DNA from: Devosia riboflavina
GTDB taxonomy: Bacteria; Pseudomonadota; Alphaproteobacteria; Rhizobiales; Devosiaceae
Length of the DNA stretch: 64,000 bases
Reading direction: 5' to 3'
Assembly (NCBI RefSeq): GCF_000743575.1
Contig: NZ_JQGC01000011.1
Span: forward strand, 29,547-93,546
The position numbers were made by a program, and so were the translations under genes. Within the stretch, counting starts at the first letter, position 1, and each line of letters begins with the position of its first letter. A model generated the notes under the pieces. It had not been told where the DNA came from, did no database searches, and saw only the letters and a list, made by a program, of their open reading frames with translations. Shown here in pieces: positions 6,822-16,739 of this stretch.

Positions 6822-8705
6822 TTAGCCGCGCGGCTTGCGCGGGCCAGTGGGACGGCCGCCCTCCGGGCGTCCACCGCCGCCCGGCTTGCCACCAAACGGC
6901 TTGCCGCCGGTGGGTCGACCGCCCGTCGGGCGTGCGCCACCGGGGCGTCCGCCTTCAGGGCGTCCGCCGGGACGGCCACCCTCGGGGCGCCCGCCAGTCG
7001 GACGGCCCGCGCCGGGGCGGCCACCTTCGGGACGTGCACCACGCGGCTTGTCGCCAAAGGCCGGCCTACCGCCCTGCGGACGGCCCTGGCCCGGACGATC
7101 GTCGCGACGCGGCGGCCGGCTGTCGTCAAATCCGCGCTGCGGACGATCCGAGCGTGGGCCACGCGAGGGCTTGTCACCGAAGGGACGAGACGGACGATCG
7201 CCACGATCCGGGCGATCACCAAAACTGCGGCCTGGCTTGTCGCCAAAAGGACGCGCCGGACGATCGCCACCACCACGGGCGGGACGATCCCCAAAGCTGC
7301 GACCAGGCTTATCGGCAAACGGACGTGCCGGACGGTCGCCGCCGCGAGCGGGGCGATCGCCAAAACCACGACCCGGCTTGTCGCCGAACGGACGATCGCC
7401 AAAGCTACGCGCTGGCTTGTCGCCAAAGCCGCGCTGCGGGCGCTCGCCGCCGCCACGACGGTCATCATCACGACGCTGAGGACGATCGCTGAAGCTGCGG
7501 GCCGGACGCTCATCGCCATCCGGACGACGGCCGCGCTGCGGCCGGTCGCCAAACGACTTGTCGCCATAGGGCTTGCGATCGCCATAAGGTTTCTTGTCGC
7601 CGAACGACTTCTTGTCACCAAACGACTTGCGGTCACCGGCCGGGCGATCGCCACGCTCCGGCTTGGGCGCGCGGATCGGCGCACGGCCATAATTGCTTGC
7701 CGGCTGGTCATCGGGATCGACGCGCCCACGGCCGGGACGTGACGGGCCCTTGGGCTCATATTCTTCAGGCGCGCGACCATCGTCATCAAAATGAATGCGA
7801 CGCGGACGAACCGGGCGCTCTTCATCGCGGAACGAGCCACCGCGCGCATCCGGACGTCCACCAGCGCGCGACCCACGACCCCGCGGCGATTCGCTCATGG
7901 CGCGCGGCGGCGGGAACAGGCCTTCGGGCATTTCGCTGTCGAAATCGACGCCGGCTGCCTCGGCCAGCTTCTTGCCGAGCTGGTCCTTGAGCATCTTGGC
8001 CTTCACCACCTCGATCTGGCCTTCCGCCAGATCGCCGAGCTGGAACGGGCCATAGGAGACGCGGATCAGGCGGTTGACCTCGAGACCCAATGCACCGAGC
8101 ACATTCTTGACTTCGCGGTTCTTGCCTTCGCGCAGACCCACGACGATCCAGACATTGTGCCCCTGCTCGCGCTCGAGCGTGGCTTCGATGGGGCCGTAGT
8201 TGATGCCTTCCACCGTGATGCCGTCCTTGAGCGCATCGAGTTGCGCCTGCGTCACAAAACCATAGGCGCGGACGCGATAGCGGCGCAGCCAGCCCGTGGA
8301 CGGCAATTCCAGCACGCGCTTCAGCCCACCATCATTGGTGAGCAGCAGCAGGCCTTCGGTATTGATATCGAGACGACCAACGGTAACGACGCGCGGCAGG
8401 CCCTGCTCTTCGAGAGCCTCGAAAATGGTCGGACGACCTTCCGGGTCCTTCTCGGTGACCACGAGCCCGGCAGGCTTGTGATAGAGCCAGATGCGGGTGC
8501 CCTGGCGCTCCGCAAGGGGCTTGCCATCGACAGTGATCTTGTCGCGGCTCGTCACGTTGAAGGCGGGGGTGATGACCTTCTTGCCATTGACCATGACGCG
8601 GCCGGCGGCAATCCAGCCTTCGGCGTCACGGCGGGAGCAGAGGCCGGCGCGAGCCATGACCTTGGCGAGACGATCGGCAGTTTCGGGTTTTGGTGTGTCG
8701 CTCAT
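6822..8705 (-). CDS. RluB/RsuA-family rRNA pseudouridine synthase with long RGD/P-rich tail
   Basis: 627 residues, about 2.5 times the usual family length. An S4 domain is at about 11-60, then the RsuA/RluB catalytic domain with GRLDINTEGLLLLTNDGG, the catalytic Asp being residue 113. From about residue 270 to the end the protein is low-complexity Arg/Gly/Asp/Pro/Lys/Phe: repeated units such as FGDKPGRSFGDRPARGG and then GGRPEGGRPGG. The catalytic half should isomerise uridine in 23S or 16S rRNA. The tail is predicted disordered and basic, probably RNA-binding. Similar but shorter tails are known in alphaproteobacterial members. It is the last upstream partner of rsmD. Confidence 0.88.
   Translation of the reverse strand: MSDTPKPETADRLAKVMARAGLCSRRDAEGWIAAGRVMVNGKKVITPAFNVTSRDKITVDGKPLAERQGTRIWLYHKPAGLVVTEKDPEGRPTIFEALEEQGLPRVVTVGRLDINTEGLLLLTNDGGLKRVLELPSTGWLRRYRVRAYGFVTQAQLDALKDGITVEGINYGPIEATLEREQGHNVWIVVGLREGKNREVKNVLGALGLEVNRLIRVSYGPFQLGDLAEGQIEVVKAKMLKDQLGKKLAEAAGVDFDSEMPEGLFPPPRAMSESPRGRGSRAGGRPDARGGSFRDEERPVRPRRIHFDDDGRAPEEYEPKGPSRPGRGRVDPDDQPASNYGRAPIRAPKPERGDRPAGDRKSFGDKKSFGDKKPYGDRKPYGDKSFGDRPQRGRRPDGDERPARSFSDRPQRRDDDRRGGGERPQRGFGDKPARSFGDRPFGDKPGRGFGDRPARGGDRPARPFADKPGRSFGDRPARGGGDRPARPFGDKPGRSFGDRPDRGDRPSRPFGDKPSRGPRSDRPQRGFDDSRPPRRDDRPGQGRPQGGRPAFGDKPRGARPEGGRPGAGRPTGGRPEGGRPGGRPEGGRPGGARPTGGRPTGGKPFGGKPGGGGRPEGGRPTGPRKPRG
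6837..7640 (-). repeat. In-frame degenerate tandem repeats coding the RluB-like tail
   Basis: Short units containing TTGTCGCCAAA (FGDK) and GGACGATCGCC (GDRP) recur at irregular spacing, followed by CGGGGCGTCCG-type units (GGRP). They keep the reading frame, so length changes by recombination would preserve the protein. Confidence 0.7.
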
Positions 8706-8754
8706 GCGAACAGGACTTCCATGTCATGCGGGACCCATTTTGGGCGGCGCGGAG

Positions 8755-8786
8755 AAAGCGAAAGGCGGCCGGATCATCCGGCCGCC
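8755..8786 (-). terminator. Hairpin, probable terminator after the lipoprotein gene
   Basis: A perfect 10-bp stem GGCGGCCGGA with a 3-nt loop (8764-8786) is followed leftward by a short broken T tract (TTTCGCTTT). It lies about 30 nt after the lipoprotein stop and before the RluB-like gene. Confidence 0.55.
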
Positions 8787-8816
8787 GGAAAAACGTGGTT
8801 CAGGCCAGAAGCGTTG

Positions 8817-9518
8817 CTAGAGTTTTACGTCCGAGGCCTTCAGGGTCACATCGGGGCCGCCGCCCAACACACCGCTGCTGCTGGGCCCTTCGGTCCGCAG
8901 CGCGCGGCGAACTTCTTCCGGGCAACGCCGATCGCTGAGAGGAACCAGTTCGCCGGCTGGCGTGCGGCAGATTAGATCGGCACTGCCCACTCGGGTAAAA
9001 TATTCATCCGGCGGCAAATAGAGCGGACGGCTAGCCGTGCCGGTCACCTGCATGCCTGCCGCGCTCATGCGCGCCGTCAAGGCGCGCGCTTCTTCCGGCG
9101 TCAGCGGACGACCAGACAGCGAGCGCAGGTCGACGACCTTGGCATTGCGCAGACGCTGGAGGTCCGCTTCGCTCAGGTTCGAGGTATCGATCTGCACGGT
9201 ATTGCTATCGGCGGGAAGCTGCGCGGAGGCAACTTGCGTGCTCGGCGCCGGCAGATTGTTGCCCGACCGCGGCAGCACCAGCGGCGCGCGGGCAGCAGTG
9301 ATATCTTCCTTCGGCGGATCGCCCGGGATGAGACCGACGCCGCGCGCGGTCGTGTTCAACACGTCGCGTTCAAAGGTGCCGAAATCGGTCAGCGCATTGG
9401 TGCCTTCGACCGTGGTGCAGGCGCCAAGAGCCAGCGTAGCTGCCAAGGCCAGCCCTGCCAGCACTGCACGCGCCGCGGCCGAAATACGGCCATTGTGGCC
9501 GGTCAATCCAATACGCAT
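8817..9518 (-). CDS. Outer-membrane-type lipoprotein, possibly DUF3035/BamF-like
   Basis: 233 residues. A lipoprotein signal ends in the lipobox LALGAC at about residues 32-37. The segment ITAARAPLVLPRSGNNLPAPS resembles the conserved line of the DUF3035 (BamF-like) lipoproteins, which often sit beside lspA; this is a motif resemblance only. The C-terminal half (YLPPDEYFTRVGSADLICRT) is unrecognised. The start MRIGLTGHNG was chosen for the signal peptide; a 44-codon in-frame extension lacks one. It is downstream of lspA, whose product would process it. Confidence 0.75.
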   Translation of the reverse strand: MRIGLTGHNGRISAAARAVLAGLALAATLALGACTTVEGTNALTDFGTFERDVLNTTARGVGLIPGDPPKEDITAARAPLVLPRSGNNLPAPSTQVASAQLPADSNTVQIDTSNLSEADLQRLRNAKVVDLRSLSGRPLTPEEARALTARMSAAGMQVTGTASRPLYLPPDEYFTRVGSADLICRTPAGELVPLSDRRCPEEVRRALRTEGPSSSGVLGGGPDVTLKASDVKL

Positions 9519-9603
9519 GAAACGTCCCTTACGATAATGGCGGCGCTTATAGCGCATTTGAGGCCCTAAGGCCAGATTTGGGCAGCACAATGGTATGCGA
9601 GCC

Positions 9604-10170
9604 TTAATCGGCCGGCTTTGCCCTGCTCTTGCCCAGACCCACGAGGTCAACCAGCAAGAGGATCACCCCCAGCGTGATCGCCATATCGGCAATGTTGAAG
9701 ATGTAGAATGACCAGCTTCCCCAATGAAAATGGAAGAAGTCGGCCACCGCCCCGAAAATCAGCCGGTCGAGCGCATTGGACAGCGCCCCGCCAATCGCAA
9801 AGGCGAGGCCCAGCCGCACCAGCGGCGCATCGGTCCGCCACCACCAGACCGAAAGCCCCAGGATCGCCACCAGCATGATCGCGCCCAGCGTCCACACCGG
9901 CAGGCCATCAAGCAGCCCATAGGAAATGCCGGTATTCCACACCAGCACATAGTCGAAGAACGGCGTCACCGGCACGATCTCCCCACCTCGCCAGCCGGTC
10001 ATCGAAAACGGCAGGTAGTTGGTGAAGATATCGACGCACGCCGCCTGCCCGATCGCATAGCAATCGGCGGCGATGTGATAGCCCTTTTGCGCGCGGTCGA
10101 GCCCAAAGGCGAGCACGGCCGCGACAAGCGACATGTAGACGGCGGGCGACGCAGCCTTGGCAGCGGCCAC
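9604..10170 (-). CDS. lspA: Lipoprotein signal peptidase LspA
   Basis: 188 residues from a GTG start that lies just past the ileS stop; an upstream ATG at 10215 would overlap ileS by 41 nt. There are four membrane segments. The two catalytic Asp motifs are visible, in SNALDRL and VADFFHFH, with FNIADMAI following. It cleaves prolipoproteins in the inner membrane. The order ileS-lspA is widely conserved. Confidence 0.93.
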   Translation of the reverse strand: MAAAKAASPAVYMSLVAAVLAFGLDRAQKGYHIAADCYAIGQAACVDIFTNYLPFSMTGWRGGEIVPVTPFFDYVLVWNTGISYGLLDGLPVWTLGAIMLVAILGLSVWWWRTDAPLVRLGLAFAIGGALSNALDRLIFGAVADFFHFHWGSWSFYIFNIADMAITLGVILLLVDLVGLGKSRAKPAD

Positions 10171-10174
10171 CGGG

Positions 10175-13102
10175 CTAGAGCCCTGCCGCCGCACGCTCAC
10201 GCAGTGCCTGGGCATCGCGCAAGGTCACATCAGGATATTCGGCATCGGTCCCGACCTCGGGAAGAATCTTCCACGAGCGCGCACAACGCTGGCCTTCAGC
10301 CGCCGCAAACACCACGGTAACGCCCGGCACTTCCGGCAGGGTGAAGCCACCGACGGGCGCCGCATGGCCATTGGCCAACGAGATCGACGAGGTGATCGCC
10401 ACTTCCGCGAGATCGATATCGGCCACGGCCGCAGCAAGCGCCGCGTCAGCGATAAAGACCTGCGGCGCCGCTTCGAGCGAGGAACCGATGACCTTTTCAC
10501 GGCGACGGATTTCGAGTTCGCCGGTGATCACGCGGCGTACCGCTTTGATCTTGTCCCATTTGGCTTCGAGCCCGTCATCGAGCCATTCCGCCGGAAGGTC
10601 GGGGAAGAGCCGCAGATGCACCGACTCGTTCTCACCCGGATGACGTTCCAGCCAGCACTCTTCCATGGTGAAGACCAGGATAGGCGCCAGCCAAGCCGTC
10701 AGCGCATTGAACAGGTGATCGAGCACGGTCAGCGCCGAACGACGCTTTACGCTCGAGATCGGATCGCAATAGAGCGTGTCCTTGCGGATGTCGAAATAGA
10801 ACGCCGAAAGCTCGATGTTCATGAAGTTCGACAAGAGCGAGACGACCTTGCGATAGTCGTATTCCTTATAGGCCGAACGCACACCAGCATCGAGCTGCAC
10901 CAGGCGATGCAGCATCAACCGTTCAAGCTCAGGCATATCGCGGAAATCGACGACATCGTCGGCCTTGAAGTGCGCGAGGTTGCCGAGCAGCCAGCGCAGC
11001 GTATTGCGCAGCTTGCGGTAAGCATCCACGGTCGTCTGGATGATCTCCTTGCCGAGCCGCAGGTCTTCCGAATAGTCGGACGAAGCCACCCAAAGTCGCA
11101 AAATATCGGCGCCGTACTGCTTGATGATGTCCTGCGGGGCGACGGTGTTGCCGAGCGACTTGGACATCTTCTTGCCTTCGCCATCCATGGTGAAACCATG
11201 GGTGAGAACGCTGTCATAGGGCGCATAGCCATTGGTCGCGCAGCTTTCGAGCAGCGACGAATGGAACCAGCCGCGATGCTGGTCCGAGCCTTCGAGATAC
11301 ATCGAGGCCGGGAATTTCAGATGCGGCCATTTCTGCTTGTTGCGCAGCACGAAGGCATGGGTCGAGCCGGAATCGAACCAGACGTCGAGCACGTCGGTCA
11401 CCATCTCATAGTCCTCAACCTTATAGGCCGAGCCGAGATAGCGCTCTGCGGCGCCGGGCTTGTACCAGGCGTCCGCGCCCTCTTCCTCAAAGCTCTGGGC
11501 GATGCGGTGATTGACCGTTTCATCCCTAAGGATTTCGGAAGTTTCCTTGTGCACGAACACGGTGATCGGCACGCCCCAGGCGCGCTGACGGCTCAGCACC
11601 CAATCCGGGCGATCGGCGATCATGGCGCGCAACCGGTTCTGTCCGGCAGCAGGATAGAATTTCGTCTTGTCGATCGCATTGAGCGCGCGCACGCGCAGCG
11701 TGTCGCCTTCGGCGCCTTCGATGGCCTTGTCCATGTAGACAAACCACTGCGGCGTATTGCGATAGATCACCGGCTTCTTCGAGCGCCAGGAATGCGGATA
11801 CTGATGCTTCACGCGGCCACGGGCAATGATATTGCCGTGTTCGGCAAGCGCGGTGATGACGCGCTGATTGGCATCACCCTTCTTGCCATTGTCGTCGATG
11901 ACGCGTGCGCCATCAAAGCCCGGTGCTTCCTTGGTGTAAAAACCGTCGTCTCCCACCGGGAACGGGATGGACGGATCGATCCCGCGGTCCTGCAGCAGGC
12001 GGGTGGAGGTCATCCAGATATCGAAGTCGTCGAGACCGTGGCTGGGCGCGGTATGCACAAAGCCGGTACCGGCATCGTCGGTGACGTGTTCGCCATCGAG
12101 CAGCGGCACGTCGAAATTGTAGCCACCGGAAAAGCCGCGCAGAGGATGGGCCGCCGTGATGGCCTTGAGCTCATCAGCCGAGACCGTGGCGCGCTTTTCA
12201 AAGCCCGTCACCTTGGCCTTGGCGAAGACTTCGGCGGCGAGCTTATCGGCCAGGATGTACTTTTCGCCGGTCTTGGCCCAGTTCTCAGCCGGAGCTTCGG
12301 TCACTTCATAGACCGAGTAGTCGACCTTGGAGGAGAAGCTGACGGCGCGGTTGGCCGGGATCGTCCACGGGGTCGTGGTCCAGATGACGACAGAGGCACC
12401 CAGATGCGGCCCCTTGGTCACCGGGAATTTCACCCAGATCGTATCGCTCTCATAGTCCTGATATTCGATCTCGGCCTCAGCCAGCGCCGTGCGCTCGACC
12501 ACCGACCACATCACGGGCTTGGACCCACGATAAAGCTGCCCACTCATGGACACCTTCATCAGCTCGCGCGCGATCTGCGCTTCGGCGTCAAAGCTCATGG
12601 TGAGATAGGGATTGTCCCACTCGCCCAGGATGCCGAGGCGCTTGAATTCCTCGCGCTGGATATCGACCCAGCTTTCGGCGAACGAACGGCATTCCTGACG
12701 GAATTCCACCACGGGCACTTCGTTCTTGTCCTTGCCCTTGGCGCGGTACTGCTCTTCGATCTTCCATTCGATGGGCAGGCCGTGACAATCCCAGCCGGGG
12801 ATATAGGCAGCGTTGTGGCCAAGCATCTGCATGGACCGGGAAACCAGGTCCTTCAGCGTCTTGTTGAGCGCATGGCCGATATGGATATTGCCATTGGCAT
12901 AGGGCGGGCCGTCATGCAGCGTAAACAGCGGCCGATCCTTGGCCTGCTCGCGCTGACGCTCGTAAATATCCATGTCCTGCCAGCGCTTGAGCCAGATCGG
13001 CTCGCGATCGGGCAGGCCCGCGCGCATCGGAAACTCGGTTTCGGGCAGGAAGAGCGTGGCCGAATAGTCTTTTTCGGTCGCGCTTGCAGCGGTATCGGTC
13101 AT
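10175..13102 (-). CDS. ileS: Isoleucyl-tRNA synthetase
   Basis: 975 residues, full length. The class I HIGH-type motif is [10 protein letters not shown] with PPYANG before it, and the KMSKS loop reads [10 protein letters not shown]. The editing (CP1) domain contains [12 protein letters not shown]. The C-terminal zinc site is degraded: CARSWK replaces the C-x-x-C form and no second Cys pair follows, which I recall as usual in this bacterial group. It is first gene of a probable ileS-lspA-lipoprotein transcript. Confidence 0.98.
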   Translation of the reverse strand: MTDTAASATEKDYSATLFLPETEFPMRAGLPDREPIWLKRWQDMDIYERQREQAKDRPLFTLHDGPPYANGNIHIGHALNKTLKDLVSRSMQMLGHNAAYIPGWDCHGLPIEWKIEEQYRAKGKDKNEVPVVEFRQECRSFAESWVDIQREEFKRLGILGEWDNPYLTMSFDAEAQIARELMKVSMSGQLYRGSKPVMWSVVERTALAEAEIEYQDYESDTIWVKFPVTKGPHLGASVVIWTTTPWTIPANRAVSFSSKVDYSVYEVTEAPAENWAKTGEKYILADKLAAEVFAKAKVTGFEKRATVSADELKAITAAHPLRGFSGGYNFDVPLLDGEHVTDDAGTGFVHTAPSHGLDDFDIWMTSTRLLQDRGIDPSIPFPVGDDGFYTKEAPGFDGARVIDDNGKKGDANQRVITALAEHGNIIARGRVKHQYPHSWRSKKPVIYRNTPQWFVYMDKAIEGAEGDTLRVRALNAIDKTKFYPAAGQNRLRAMIADRPDWVLSRQRAWGVPITVFVHKETSEILRDETVNHRIAQSFEEEGADAWYKPGAAERYLGSAYKVEDYEMVTDVLDVWFDSGSTHAFVLRNKQKWPHLKFPASMYLEGSDQHRGWFHSSLLESCATNGYAPYDSVLTHGFTMDGEGKKMSKSLGNTVAPQDIIKQYGADILRLWVASSDYSEDLRLGKEIIQTTVDAYRKLRNTLRWLLGNLAHFKADDVVDFRDMPELERLMLHRLVQLDAGVRSAYKEYDYRKVVSLLSNFMNIELSAFYFDIRKDTLYCDPISSVKRRSALTVLDHLFNALTAWLAPILVFTMEECWLERHPGENESVHLRLFPDLPAEWLDDGLEAKWDKIKAVRRVITGELEIRRREKVIGSSLEAAPQVFIADAALAAAVADIDLAEVAITSSISLANGHAAPVGGFTLPEVPGVTVVFAAAEGQRCARSWKILPEVGTDAEYPDVTLRDAQALRERAAAGL

Positions 13103-13221
13103 GGAACGGCAATCGGTTTTGGAAGATTGGGCCGCCTTTTAGCAAGTGAGGGCAAAGGGGGCAAAGGTTGATTTTGCTACCCCGTCACAGGCAGGACGCG
13201 TGCCCGCGCCGTGGCAGGCAC

Positions 13222-14415
13222 TCAGGCCTGTTGCAGAAGCGGCAGGATCCGCGCCCGCGCCATGGCGCCGGCATCGCCGAAAAGGCTCGCACGCAGCTTT
13301 TCCGCCGCTGCCACCTCGCCGCCACCGATCTCATAGGCTTCCATGATCGTCGCGCTGATCTCGTCCGCGTCCGCAGCCGCCGGATTGACGATACGCACCG
13401 GGGCCATGTCGCCGGCGCGCCGCGCATGGAAGAGATGTTCGAGATGCTGGGGAAAGGCAACCTGCCCGATCCCCATGCCCAGTCCCATGCAGAGCGTGCC
13501 GTGCTGGCCGGAATGGAGCAGCAGCCGCGATCGCCGATTGATCGCTTCGAAGGAAACCGGCCGCGCCTCCACCGTCACGCCGGCCTCGGCGAAAAGCTCC
13601 CGCACTTCGGCCGTGGCGCCGGGCAGGAAGGCGCGCATCGGCAGGTCGAGGCCGATCAGTGCATCGACAAGCGCATGGTTTTCGGTCTCGTCGCCCGGAA
13701 AATAGAAGAAAATCTCGTTGCCGCTGCCATCGGGACGCGGCAATTTTTCGCTGAGCGGCGGCAGGGGTAGCGCCTCGCGCATGTTCCGATAGGGGTCGAG
13801 ACCGGCAATGGTGCGCGGCATGGCCGTGCTGCCGGCATAGATATCGGACAGTCTCGTCAGTGGCTTCACGCCATAGTGGACCAGCGCCATATTGACCGCC
13901 CGCAGCAACTCGTCCTCCGCAAAGACCAGTTCGGCATATTCGGGCAGGAGAACGGGAAACCTATCGAGACCAGCAGGCGGCACCGAATAGCCCGTGCCCA
14001 CCGCGACAGATGGAATTCCGGCAATATGTGCCGCCAATTGCGCACAGGGCGCGAAGTCGGCGATAACCAGCCGGCTCTTCCGCGCCTTGATCGTCTCCAG
14101 CCACCACTTGATCTGGGCGATCAGAAATTGCGGGTTCCAGAAATTGAGATCGCCGAGAAAATCTCCCCAGGTTGCCACCTGCGGATTGCCCGCCGCCTCG
14201 CGCCGCGCCCGATTGGTCGAGAGCCGAGCGCCCTGAAAAACGCTGTCGCAATAGGGCACTAGCTCGGCCGCGTGCTCCACGCGGCAGAGCGCGGCGTCAC
14301 AGATTGCATCGGCGCCAAGCGCTTCGGCAATATCCCTTAGCGTCACCACATGACCGCGCCCGGCCCCACCCTCCCAGGCTAGCAGAATACGCGTCCGGTT
14401 GGCCTCAAATGCCAT
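13222..14415 (-). CDS. MurG/UGT-like glycosyltransferase (GT-B fold)
   Basis: 397 residues starting MAFEANRTRILLAWEGGAGRGH. The N-terminal GGAGRGH glycine-rich loop and the C-terminal acceptor/donor region with LLLHSGQHGTLCMGLGMGIG and a LEHLFHARRA block fit GT1/MurG-like GT-B enzymes, whose HSGxGT motif binds the nucleotide sugar. The donor and acceptor cannot be told from sequence. It stands alone with no sugar-nucleotide genes nearby. The first in-frame ATG at 14439 is possible but MAFEANRT fits the fold better. Confidence 0.8.
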   Translation of the reverse strand: MAFEANRTRILLAWEGGAGRGHVVTLRDIAEALGADAICDAALCRVEHAAELVPYCDSVFQGARLSTNRARREAAGNPQVATWGDFLGDLNFWNPQFLIAQIKWWLETIKARKSRLVIADFAPCAQLAAHIAGIPSVAVGTGYSVPPAGLDRFPVLLPEYAELVFAEDELLRAVNMALVHYGVKPLTRLSDIYAGSTAMPRTIAGLDPYRNMREALPLPPLSEKLPRPDGSGNEIFFYFPGDETENHALVDALIGLDLPMRAFLPGATAEVRELFAEAGVTVEARPVSFEAINRRSRLLLHSGQHGTLCMGLGMGIGQVAFPQHLEHLFHARRAGDMAPVRIVNPAAADADEISATIMEAYEIGGGEVAAAEKLRASLFGDAGAMARARILPLLQQA

Positions 14416-14649
14416 GGCACGCGTCCCGCACCAGGCCAATCAAGAAGCGCCGTCGTCGTCGAAGTAAGCGGGCGGCAATGCGAAACGGCATAGAGAATTC
14501 CCCTGCCCGAAGTCCGCGTCGCTCAAAAAAGTGATCGAGACGACCCCAAACCTCTGGATTGACCGGAATTTTTTAGTGGCTCATGCTAAAGGCAACATCG
14601 AACACTTGTTCGATGGGGGCACGCGCTCCGCGCGCGATGTGGGCAGGCG

Positions 14650-15726
14650 ATGGGACGGTTCGAGGATATCCTCGGTACGATCCAGCAGGCGGCAGAGGAC
14701 GAGGCGTCCTGGCCGGACATGTTGGCGCGCCTCGCCGATTACCTGGGCAGTGTCGAAGCGACCCTTGGCGGGGGCGCCCCCGGCTCGTTGCCGCAAATGC
14801 TGTCGCCCCGGACCAATCCCGCCGAAATCGAGCGCTATTTCACCACGTTCCATGACCGCAACACGCTGATGCGCGACATGATGGGCCATGCCCCCGGTGT
14901 CGTCGTCGTCGACGAGTCCTTGTCGCAATTCGCCGATTTTCAGCGCGATACCTTCTACAATGAATGGTGCGTGCCCCAGCGCTATAACCGTGCCTTCGGG
15001 GTCAGGCTGGCGACCAGCACCGGCTGGCATGGTGCCCTGATGATCAACCTGCCCGGCGCCGTCGAAACGGAACAGGTCGCCCGCTTCGAAGCCATTCTTC
15101 CAACGCTCACCCGTGCGCTCGAGATCAACAAGCTCATCGGCCAGTTCAGCGGGCTCGCGCGCTCCAGCCTCGATGTGCTGGAACTTGCGGGCCAGGCCGC
15201 CATACTGCTCGACGCGCGCGGCATGCTGCTCGATTGCAATGACAGTGGCACGCAGCTCTTCGAGGACGGACGTCTGCGCCAGCGCCACGGCCGCATTTCC
15301 TGCGAAGACTCGACGACAAACCGGCACCTGGCGCGGCTGATCGCCCTCTGCCTGCAAGCGCCCGACCACACCTCCGGCGGCCGCATGCAGATCCCAACAC
15401 CCCAGGGGACCCTGGGCGTGCATTGCGCGCCCTATCCCGGCGGCCTGCTCTACCCTGCCGGGCGCCGTCCCGCCGTTATCATCATCATTTCCGACCCGCA
15501 GAACCGCCTGCGCCGCCGGCTCGCCCGGTTGCAGCAGCGCTATAGCCTAACGGCAGCCGAGCTGGCCCTGGCTCTGGCGCTCGTCGAAACCGGCAGCCGC
15601 AAAGCCGCCGCCGAGCGACGCGGCGTCTCGGACGCCACCGCCCGCGCCCAGTTGACCAGCATTTTCGACAAGACCGGCGTGCGCAAACAGACCGATCTCA
15701 TGCGTCTCTTGCTGGCCGAGGACTAA
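14650..15726 (+). CDS. LuxR-type HTH transcriptional regulator
   Basis: 358 residues. The N-terminal two thirds is a PAS/GAF-like sensory region (no recognised ligand motif; AILLDARGMLLDCND near 190 is PAS-like). The C-terminal 65 residues, YSLTAAELALALALVETGS through VSDATARAQLTSIFDKTGVRKQTDLMRLLL, are a LuxR-type winged-free HTH. It is not a canonical acyl-homoserine lactone receptor by the residues visible. It is convergent with ribF, the stops overlapping by 3 nt. Confidence 0.85.
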   Translation: MGRFEDILGTIQQAAEDEASWPDMLARLADYLGSVEATLGGGAPGSLPQMLSPRTNPAEIERYFTTFHDRNTLMRDMMGHAPGVVVVDESLSQFADFQRDTFYNEWCVPQRYNRAFGVRLATSTGWHGALMINLPGAVETEQVARFEAILPTLTRALEINKLIGQFSGLARSSLDVLELAGQAAILLDARGMLLDCNDSGTQLFEDGRLRQRHGRISCEDSTTNRHLARLIALCLQAPDHTSGGRMQIPTPQGTLGVHCAPYPGGLLYPAGRRPAVIIIISDPQNRLRRRLARLQQRYSLTAAELALALALVETGSRKAAAERRGVSDATARAQLTSIFDKTGVRKQTDLMRLLLAED

Positions 15727-16739
15727 CCGAAAAAGCCGAGCTTCTCGTCGAGGACACCAATCGGTCGCGCGTCTGCGATCATCGCCCGCGCCTTGCGGCT
15801 GTCGCGATCCATGGCGGCGATGAGATCGTCGAGCCCCTTGAACACTTCCTGCCCGCGGATATGGCCGATCAGCGCCACCGAAATGGTCTGGCCATAAATA
15901 TCCGCGTCGAAATCGAAGAGATGCGTCTCGAAGGGGGGCCGCTGATTGTCGAACATGGGCTTGCCGTAGGCAGCGACGCCATCGAGCAGTTTTCCGCCCA
16001 CCTTGGCCCGCACCGCATAAACGCCCTGCGCCAGTTGGAACCCGGTCTGGGTCATCGTATTGGCCGTGGGATAGCCCAGTTCGCGCCCGCGCTGGTCGCC
16101 CTTGACCACGCAGCCTTCAAAGAACCAGTGATAACCGAGGAGCCGGTTGGCCGCCGCCACAGCGCCCTCGGAGAGCGCCGCGCGAATGCGCGAGGAGGAA
16201 ATGACCTCGTCGCCCTCATCGACCAGATCGAGCGTATCCACCGCAAAACCGAGCTCGGCGCCTTTTTCGCGCAAAAAGCTCGGCGTGCCGCGCCGCTGCC
16301 GGCCGAAATGAAAGTCGGACCCGATGATGACGCCCTTCACACCCAGCGCGCCCACCAGGAAATCGGCGACAAAAAGCTCCGCCTCGGTCTGCGAAAACGC
16401 CGTGTCGAAAGGCAGGACGATGATGCCATCGAGCCCCAACGCCTCGGCCAGAGCCGCCTTGGCGTCGCCCAGCGTCAGCCGGAACATGAAGGGGCTTGGC
16501 GCGAAAACGTCGCGCGGATGCGGCTCGAAAGTCAGAATCAGCGCCGGCACACCCGCGGCCCGCGCCCGCTCGCGCAAAGCCGCAATAACGCGCTGATGGC
16601 CGCGATGCATGCCATCGAAATTGCCGATGGCGACATAGGCTCCCTTGAGCGCTGCGGGGAGTTCGGCAAAGCCGGAAAGACGAACGAAATCGCTCAATTC
16701 AAGACGCCCAGGCAAGACGCGGAAGGAAGCCGGCGACAT
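15723..16739 (-). CDS. ribF: Bifunctional riboflavin kinase/FAD synthetase
   Basis: 338 residues. The FAD synthetase domain has IGNFDGMHRGHQ (nucleotidyltransferase HxGH) and SSSRIRAALSEG; the riboflavin kinase domain has GYPTANTM and ETHLFDFDADIYG. It makes FMN and FAD in the cytoplasm. The ATG at 16739 overlaps the HAD gene by 41 nt; TTG starts downstream, close to 16699, cannot be excluded. No FMN riboswitch is seen upstream. Confidence 0.95.
   Translation of the reverse strand: MSPASFRVLPGRLELSDFVRLSGFAELPAALKGAYVAIGNFDGMHRGHQRVIAALRERARAAGVPALILTFEPHPRDVFAPSPFMFRLTLGDAKAALAEALGLDGIIVLPFDTAFSQTEAELFVADFLVGALGVKGVIIGSDFHFGRQRRGTPSFLREKGAELGFAVDTLDLVDEGDEVISSSRIRAALSEGAVAAANRLLGYHWFFEGCVVKGDQRGRELGYPTANTMTQTGFQLAQGVYAVRAKVGGKLLDGVAAYGKPMFDNQRPPFETHLFDFDADIYGQTISVALIGHIRGQEVFKGLDDLIAAMDRDSRKARAMIADARPIGVLDEKLGFFG

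Noticed and set aside
6835..7640. Array of short repeats resembling CRISPR
   Set aside because: Units are irregular, degenerate and stay in one reading frame, and there are no uniform spacers or cas genes.
10157..13171. A plus-strand open frame of about 1000 codons
   Set aside because: It runs antisense to ileS, whose motifs are complete. Long antisense frames are expected in GC-rich coding DNA; the product has no recognisable domain.
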